NCBI GenBank assembly: GCA_963714645.1
Contig: CAVQQX010000007.1
Coordinates: 1-20,748 of the forward strand
Reading direction: 5' to 3'
DNA length: 20,748 nucleotides
From: RPQJ01 sp963714645
Lineage (GTDB): Bacteria; Pseudomonadota; Gammaproteobacteria; Steroidobacterales; Steroidobacteraceae
Made by a program: the position numbers and the translations under genes. The stretch's first letter is position 1. Every line of letters begins with the position of its first letter. The notes beneath the pieces were generated by a model that did not search any database, was not told the DNA's origin, and saw only the letters and a list, made by a program, of their open reading frames with translations. Shown here in pieces: positions 16,296 to 20,748 of this stretch.

Positions 16296-18206
16296 TCAGG
16301 TCGACGGGCTCAGCCACCCGCCCTGCTGCAGGTAGTCGACGATGGCTTCCGCCGACTGTTCGGGCGAGTTCTTCTGCGTGTCGACGTAGATCTCGGGACT
16401 CTCCGGCGCCTCGTACGGCGAGTCGATGCCGGTGAAGTTCTTGAGCTCGCCCCGCCGCGCCTTCTTGTACAGGCCCTTCGGGTCACGCGTCTCGGCGATC
16501 GCGATCGGCGTGTCCACGTGCACTTCGTGGAATTCGCCTTCCTGGAACAGCGCGCGCGCCATGCGCCGTTCGGCGCGGAACGGCGAGATGAACGAGACGA
16601 GCACGATCAGCCCCGCGTCGGCCATCAGCTTCGACACCTCCGACACGCGGCGGATGTTCTCGACGCGGTCGGCGTCGGTGAATCCGAGGTCGCGGTTGAG
16701 GCCGTGGCGGACGTTGTCGCCGTCGAGCAGGTAGGTGTGCTTGCCCAGCGCGTGCAGCTTCTTTTCCACCAGGTTGGCGATCGTCGACTTGCCCGCGCCC
16801 GAGAGGCCCGTGAGCCACAGCACGGCCGGCTGTTGGCCCTTGATCGCCGCGCGCGAGCGCTTGTTCACGTCGAGCGCCTGCCAGTGGATGTTTTGCGAGC
16901 GGCGCAGCGCGAAGTGGATCATGCCCGCGCCGACGGTCGCATTCGTCATGCGGTCGATCAGGATGAACGAGCCGGTTTCCCGGCACTCGTGGTACGCGTC
17001 GAAGGCGATCGACTGGTCGAGCGAGAGGTTGCAGACACCGATTTCGTTCAATTCGAGCTTCTTCGCCGCGAGGTGCTCGAGCGTGTTGACGTTGACCTTG
17101 TACTTCGGCTCGGTGATCGTTGCCGTGACCTGCTTGGTGCCGGTCTTGAGCCAGTACGGCCGTCCCGGCAGCATCGGCTCGTCCGCCATCCACACGACCA
17201 CGGCTTCGAACTGGTCCGCCACGCCGGGCAGGTTGTCGGGCCGGGCGATCACGTCGCCGCGGCTGATGTCGATCTCGTCGGCGAGCGTGAGCGTGACCGA
17301 CTGGCCCGCGATGCCGCGGTCGAGGTCGCCGTCCATCGTGACGACGCGCGTGACCGTGCTCTCGCGGCCAGAAGGCAGCACGCGCACGCGATCGCCGGGA
17401 CGCACCGTGCCGCTCGCGATCGTGCCGGCGAACCCGCGGAAATCGAGGTTCGGCCGGTTGACCCACTGCACCGGGAACCGCAGGGGCTGGTGCTGGGCCG
17501 CGTCCTCGACCTCGACGGTCTCGAGGTAGCCCATCAGGGTCGGGCCGCGATACCACGGCGTGTGCTCGGACGGCGCGGTAATGTTGTCTCCGCGCAATCC
17601 GGAGACCGGGATCGCGACGAATTCCCCGAGGCCGATCTGCTTCGCGAACTCGGCGTAGTCGTCCACGATCCGGTCGAAGGTCTCCTGCGAGTATCCGACC
17701 AGGTCCATCTTGTTGATCGCGAGCACGATGCGGCGGATGCCGAGCAGCGACACGAGGTAACTGTGCCGGCGCGTCTGCGTCAGCACGCCCTTGCGTGCGT
17801 CGATCAGGATCACGGCCAGGTCGGCCGTCGAGGCGCCGGTGACCATGTTGCGCGTGTACTGCTCGTGTCCCGGCGTGTCCGCGACGATGAACTTGCGCTT
17901 GTCGGTCGAGAAGAAGCGGTAGGCGACGTCGATCGTGATGCCCTGCTCGCGCTCCGCGGCGAGCCCGTCGACGAGCAGCGCGAAATCGAGTTCGCCTCCC
18001 TGCGTGCCGACTTTCTTCGAGTCGGCCTCGAGCGCGGCGAGCTGGTCCTCGAAGATCATCTTCGAGTCGTAGAGCAGGCGCCCGATCAGGGTCGACTTGC
18101 CGTCGTCGACGCTGCCGCAGGTGATGAACCTGAGCAGACTCTTGTGCTCGTGCTGGTGGAGGTACGCCTCGATGTCCTCGGCGATCAGGTCGGAGACGTG
18201 GGACAT
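16296..18206 (-). CDS. cysNC: Sulfate adenylyltransferase large subunit fused to APS kinase (CysNC)
   Basis: The 636-residue fusion has two parts. Residues ~20-440 are the CysN GTPase of ATP sulfurylase, with the G1 motif 'GSVDDGKSTLIGRLL', G3 'DTPGHEQYTRNM', G4 'NKMDL', and beta-barrel domains after about residue 240. Residues ~450-636 are APS kinase CysC, with Walker A 'GLSGAGKST' near residue 467 and 'LLDGDNVRHGLNRDLGFT'. Together with CysD it forms adenosine 5'-phosphosulfate from sulfate and ATP, driven by GTP hydrolysis, then phosphorylates it to PAPS. Its ATG shares one base with the cysD stop (TGATG), a coupled pair. It ends 75 bases from the convergent regulator gene; no strong terminator is seen in that gap. 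Confidence 0.96.
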   Translation of the reverse strand: MSHVSDLIAEDIEAYLHQHEHKSLLRFITCGSVDDGKSTLIGRLLYDSKMIFEDQLAALEADSKKVGTQGGELDFALLVDGLAAEREQGITIDVAYRFFSTDKRKFIVADTPGHEQYTRNMVTGASTADLAVILIDARKGVLTQTRRHSYLVSLLGIRRIVLAINKMDLVGYSQETFDRIVDDYAEFAKQIGLGEFVAIPVSGLRGDNITAPSEHTPWYRGPTLMGYLETVEVEDAAQHQPLRFPVQWVNRPNLDFRGFAGTIASGTVRPGDRVRVLPSGRESTVTRVVTMDGDLDRGIAGQSVTLTLADEIDISRGDVIARPDNLPGVADQFEAVVVWMADEPMLPGRPYWLKTGTKQVTATITEPKYKVNVNTLEHLAAKKLELNEIGVCNLSLDQSIAFDAYHECRETGSFILIDRMTNATVGAGMIHFALRRSQNIHWQALDVNKRSRAAIKGQQPAVLWLTGLSGAGKSTIANLVEKKLHALGKHTYLLDGDNVRHGLNRDLGFTDADRVENIRRVSEVSKLMADAGLIVLVSFISPFRAERRMARALFQEGEFHEVHVDTPIAIAETRDPKGLYKKARRGELKNFTGIDSPYEAPESPEIYVDTQKNSPEQSAEAIVDYLQQGGWLSPST

Positions 18207-19183
18207 CAGAAATACCCTTCCTGCTTCTTCTTCTCCATCGATCCCGACTGGTCGTGGTCGATCACCCGACCCTGCCGCTCGGACGTCGTCGTGAGCAGCA
18301 TCTCCTGAATGATGGCCGGCAGCGTGTCAGCCGTGCTCTCGATCGCGCCCGTGAGCGGGTAGCAGCCGAGCGTGCGGAACCGCACCTTTTTCATCATCGG
18401 CTTCTCGCCGGGGAAGAGCGGCATGCGGTCGTCGTCGACCATGATCAGCGTGCCGTTGCGCTCGACCACCGGCCGCTCCGCCGCGAGATAGAGCGGGACG
18501 ATCGGCAGGTCGTTCAAATAGATGTACTGCCAGATGTCGAGCTCGGTCCAGTTCGACATCGGGAAGACCCGCAGGCTCTCGCCCTTGTGCATGCGCGTGT
18601 TGTAGAGCGACCAGAGTTCCGGGCGCTGGTTCTTCGGGTCCCAGCGATGCTGCTGGCTGCGGAACGAGAACACGCGCTCCTTCGCACGGCTCTTCTCCTC
18701 GTCGCGGCGTCCGCCGCCGAAGGCGGCGTCGAAGCCGTGCTTGTCGAGCGCCTGCTTGAGGCCCTGCGTCTTCATGACATCGGTGTGGATCGCCGAGCCG
18801 TGCGTGAACGGGTTGATCCCCTGTTCGACGCCGTCCGGGTTCGTGTACACGATCAGGTCGAGGTGGTACTTCTGCGCGACCTCCGCGCGCAGCTCGTACA
18901 TCGCCTTGAACTTCCAGAGCGTATCGACGTGCAGCAGCGGGAACGGCAGCGTCCCGGGGTAGAAGGCCTTCAGCGCGACGTGCAGCATCGCCGCGCTGTC
19001 CTTGCCGATCGAGTAGAGCATCACGGGCTTGTCGCACTCGGCGACGACCTCGCGCATGATCTGGATGCTCCCGGCTTCGAGGCGCTGGATGTGCGTGAGC
19101 CGTTCGGCCGTCACCAGGGGCTTGTTCCGGGCGGCGTCCGCGAGTGAGCACGACGGCGCACGGGCGAGGGTCTCGGTGGTCAT
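18206..19183 (-). CDS. cysD: Sulfate adenylyltransferase small subunit CysD
   Basis: The 325-residue protein belongs to the PP-loop ATP pyrophosphatase family. It has 'VMLYSIGKDSAAMLHVALKA' near residue 54 (SIGKDS loop), 'FPLLHVDTLWKFKAMYELR', 'FGGGRRDEEKSRAKERVFSF' near residue 155, 'NWTELDIWQYI' near residue 210 and the C-terminal 'RFRTLGCYPLTGAIES'. It transfers the AMP of ATP to sulfate as partner of CysN. It is slightly longer than typical CysD (about 300) owing to an N-terminal extension of about 25 residues before 'TAERLTHIQRLE', but ATG 19183-19181 is the natural start five bases after the preceding gene. No Shine-Dalgarno sequence is obvious, which suggests coupling to the upstream gene. 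Confidence 0.95.
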   Translation of the reverse strand: MTTETLARAPSCSLADAARNKPLVTAERLTHIQRLEAGSIQIMREVVAECDKPVMLYSIGKDSAAMLHVALKAFYPGTLPFPLLHVDTLWKFKAMYELRAEVAQKYHLDLIVYTNPDGVEQGINPFTHGSAIHTDVMKTQGLKQALDKHGFDAAFGGGRRDEEKSRAKERVFSFRSQQHRWDPKNQRPELWSLYNTRMHKGESLRVFPMSNWTELDIWQYIYLNDLPIVPLYLAAERPVVERNGTLIMVDDDRMPLFPGEKPMMKKVRFRTLGCYPLTGAIESTADTLPAIIQEMLLTTTSERQGRVIDHDQSGSMEKKKQEGYF

Positions 19184-19188
19184 GGCGC

Positions 19189-20253
19189 CTATTTCGAAAT
19201 TTTTACCACGGTACGTCCTGTCACCGTGCCTGTCATGTAGTCGGCGAACTGCGCCGGCAGTTCATCGAAACTCACGAGTCTGTCAGCAATCCGGCTGAGC
19301 CTTGTCGGGCGCAGGTCGGTCGCGAGCCGTCGCCACACCTCGAGCCGCACCTCGCGGGGCGTGGCGACCGAATTGATGCCCAGCAGGTTCACACCCCGCA
19401 AAATGAAGGGCATGACGGTGGTTTCCAGCTTGTGGCTGCCTGCGAGGCCGATGCTCGCGACGTTGCCCCAGAAATCGACCGTCCGTGTAAGCCAGGCGAG
19501 CAGTTCGCCCCCCACGTTGTCGATGGCGCCGGCCCACTGCACCGCCTCGAGCGGCTTCGTTCCGAGGTTGATTTCCTGGCGTCGGAGGATCCGGGTCGCG
19601 CCGATCTCGCGCAGGTATCCGTCCGCATCGGATTTGCCGCTCACCGCCACGACCTCGTAGCCGCGCCCGGCCAGCATGTCGACCGCGAGGCTGCCGACAC
19701 CGCCGGTCGCGCCGGTCACCACGACCGGGCCCTTGCCCGGGGTCTGTCCGTTCTGTTCCATCCGATGGATCGCGAGGGCGGCGGTGAAGCCGGCGGTGCC
19801 GAGGCTCATCGCGTCGCGCTCGGTCATGCCTTCCGGCAGCGGGATGATCCAGTCGCCCTGCAGCCGCGAATACTCCGCGTAGCCGCCGTCCTGCGTTTCG
19901 CTGAGCCCACAGCCGGTCACGAGCACCTTCTGGCCGGGCGTAAACCGCGGGTCGGTGGAGCTCACGATCTCGCCCGCGAGGTCGATGCCACCGGCGAGGG
20001 GGTATTTGCGCAGGATCGGCGAGGTGCCCGTCGCGGCAAGCGCGTCCTTGTAATTGACGTCCGAGTAGCTCACCCGCACCACGACGTCGCCCGGCGTCAG
20101 CTCGTCGAGGGTGACCTCGTCGAATCGCGAGACAATCTTGCCGTCGTTGCGATGGATCCGGTAAGCGCGGAACGTGTCCGGCACGTCGCCCGCGCGGGCG
20201 GCCGATGGCCGCTCGGACAGGGGTGCCGGCGCCTGAAGGGAATTTCGAGTCAT
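19189..20253 (-). CDS. Acryloyl-CoA reductase family oxidoreductase (AcuI/YhdH-like MDR)
   Basis: The 354-residue zinc-free medium-chain reductase has 'FRAYRIHRNDGKIVSRFDEV' near residue 28, 'VRVSYSDVNYKDALAATG' near residue 60, 'GGIDLAGEIVSS' near residue 88, the NADPH loop 'VVVTGATGGVGSLAVDMLAG' near residue 152 and 'LLGINSVATPREVRLEVW' near residue 290. This is the AcuI/YhdH group, which reduces acryloyl-CoA to propionyl-CoA with NADPH and detoxifies acrylate. ATG 20253 overlaps the stop of the upstream MBL gene (ATGA), so the pair is coupled. A GTG at 20184 would remove a 23-residue, Ala/Pro-rich N-terminal extension and is a possible alternative start. It is followed after five bases by cysD. 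The exact substrate is inferred from family membership. Confidence 0.85.
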   Translation of the reverse strand: MTRNSLQAPAPLSERPSAARAGDVPDTFRAYRIHRNDGKIVSRFDEVTLDELTPGDVVVRVSYSDVNYKDALAATGTSPILRKYPLAGGIDLAGEIVSSTDPRFTPGQKVLVTGCGLSETQDGGYAEYSRLQGDWIIPLPEGMTERDAMSLGTAGFTAALAIHRMEQNGQTPGKGPVVVTGATGGVGSLAVDMLAGRGYEVVAVSGKSDADGYLREIGATRILRRQEINLGTKPLEAVQWAGAIDNVGGELLAWLTRTVDFWGNVASIGLAGSHKLETTVMPFILRGVNLLGINSVATPREVRLEVWRRLATDLRPTRLSRIADRLVSFDELPAQFADYMTGTVTGRTVVKISK

Positions 20254-20748
20254 TGCCGTGACAACCAGACTTCGAGCCCTTGGGCATTCAAGTCGACGTC
20301 GGCGTCGATCAACGCGTGGCGCGTCGCCCGATCACCACTGTAGCCGTGCGCGTCGAGCCGCGCGTCGAAATACGCGAACATCTCCGCACGGATCCGCGCG
20401 GACCGATCGGGTGCGTCTGCGTGACGGCGCGCCATGGCCACGAGGGCATCGATCGTCTCGTGCAAGTCGTGCGCGAGCCGGTCGAGATCCGTCACTGGCC
20501 CGAAATGCGTCTGCACGATCCGGCGCGGCCGGTACGACATGAGCCGATCGACCGTGCGATGCAGCTCCGGCGGCTCGAACTGCACCGGCGTGGTGGTGGG
20601 CAGCATGAACGGCCCGACGGCGGTATCGAGTTCCCGGTAACAGATGCCGAAATTGTCGCCCGCATACGCATCGCGGAAGTCGAGATCCACGGCGCAGTGA
20701 TGATGCTTTGCGTGGCCGGGGGCGTCGAAGAACTCGAGCGTGCGCCGG
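20250..20748 (-). CDS. MBL-fold metallo-hydrolase, C-terminal part
   Basis: The frame runs from the window edge at 20748 to a stop at 20252-20250, about 165 residues, so the N-terminus is missing. It contains 'DAPGHAKHHHCAVDLDF', corresponding to the His-bearing strand and turn of the metallo-beta-lactamase fold ('Gly-His-x-x-His-His'), then 'RDAYAGDNFGICYREL' and 'PRRIVQTHFGPVTD', which carries the late metal-binding His. The last third is helical ('LAHDLHETIDALVAMARRHA'). This pattern is common in proteobacterial MBL hydrolases of unknown substrate, possibly thioester or lactone hydrolases. Its first HxHxDH motif lies outside the window. It is coupled by ATGA overlap to the AcuI-like gene. 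Confidence 0.85.
   Translation of the reverse strand, partial: RRTLEFFDAPGHAKHHHCAVDLDFRDAYAGDNFGICYRELDTAVGPFMLPTTTPVQFEPPELHRTVDRLMSYRPRRIVQTHFGPVTDLDRLAHDLHETIDALVAMARRHADAPDRSARIRAEMFAYFDARLDAHGYSGDRATRHALIDADVDLNAQGLEVWLSRQ

Noticed and set aside
16518..18308. Open frame of 596 codons on the plus strand opposite cysNC
   Set aside because: Same cause: mirror of strong codon bias in a well-identified gene, no recognisable domain.

Overview
The window looks like two unrelated bacterial genomes joined at about position 5524-5530. Left of that point the genes use the isoleucine codon ATA and the arginine codon AGG freely. To the right, isoleucine is almost always ATC. At the joint, a von Willebrand factor A (VWA) protein on the plus strand and a ParA ATPase on the minus strand are both cut off mid-gene. 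The simplest explanation is a chimeric metagenome contig. A real recombination cannot be excluded from sequence alone.

Left part (1-5527), a GC-rich bacterium that I cannot place; an Elusimicrobiota-like lineage is only a guess. It holds the start of a minus-strand gene at the window edge, then a plus-strand series: a stand-alone class II glutamine amidotransferase, a membrane-anchored HEAT-repeat protein, and a MoxR ATPase / DUF58 / BatD-like / BatA-like VWA cluster. The last group is a typical MoxR-VWA locus, thought to assemble or stabilise envelope complexes. DUF58 carries a one-base frameshift, and a run of twelve Gs sits at the junction of the last two genes.

Right part (5528-20748), a high-GC proteobacterium, probably gammaproteobacterial judging by the prpB-prpC-acnD-prpF-prpD order. 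It starts with rsmG followed by a truncated parA, the usual order next to the replication origin. Next comes a decayed GNAT acetyltransferase whose disruption can be read almost step by step. Then follows a complete 2-methylcitrate cycle operon on the minus strand (prpB, prpC, acnD, prpF, prpD), which oxidises propionyl-CoA to pyruvate and succinate. A divergent XRE/DUF2083 regulator of the RamB/PrpR/ScfR type faces it, with two operator-like repeats between them. No propionyl-CoA synthetase gene (prpE) is present.

The far right is a minus-strand gene string: an MBL-fold hydrolase (cut by the window end), an AcuI/YhdH-type acryloyl-CoA reductase, cysD, and a fused cysNC. The cys genes make PAPS from sulfate. 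The AcuI-like enzyme would produce propionyl-CoA, the substrate of the prp operon, so the two clusters may be metabolically linked.

I found no CRISPR array, tRNA, rRNA, insertion sequence or clearly new multi-gene system. The points most worth checking are the chimeric joint, the GNAT pseudogene, the operator pair with its regulator, the REP-like repeats around the prp genes, and the two frame problems in the MoxR locus.
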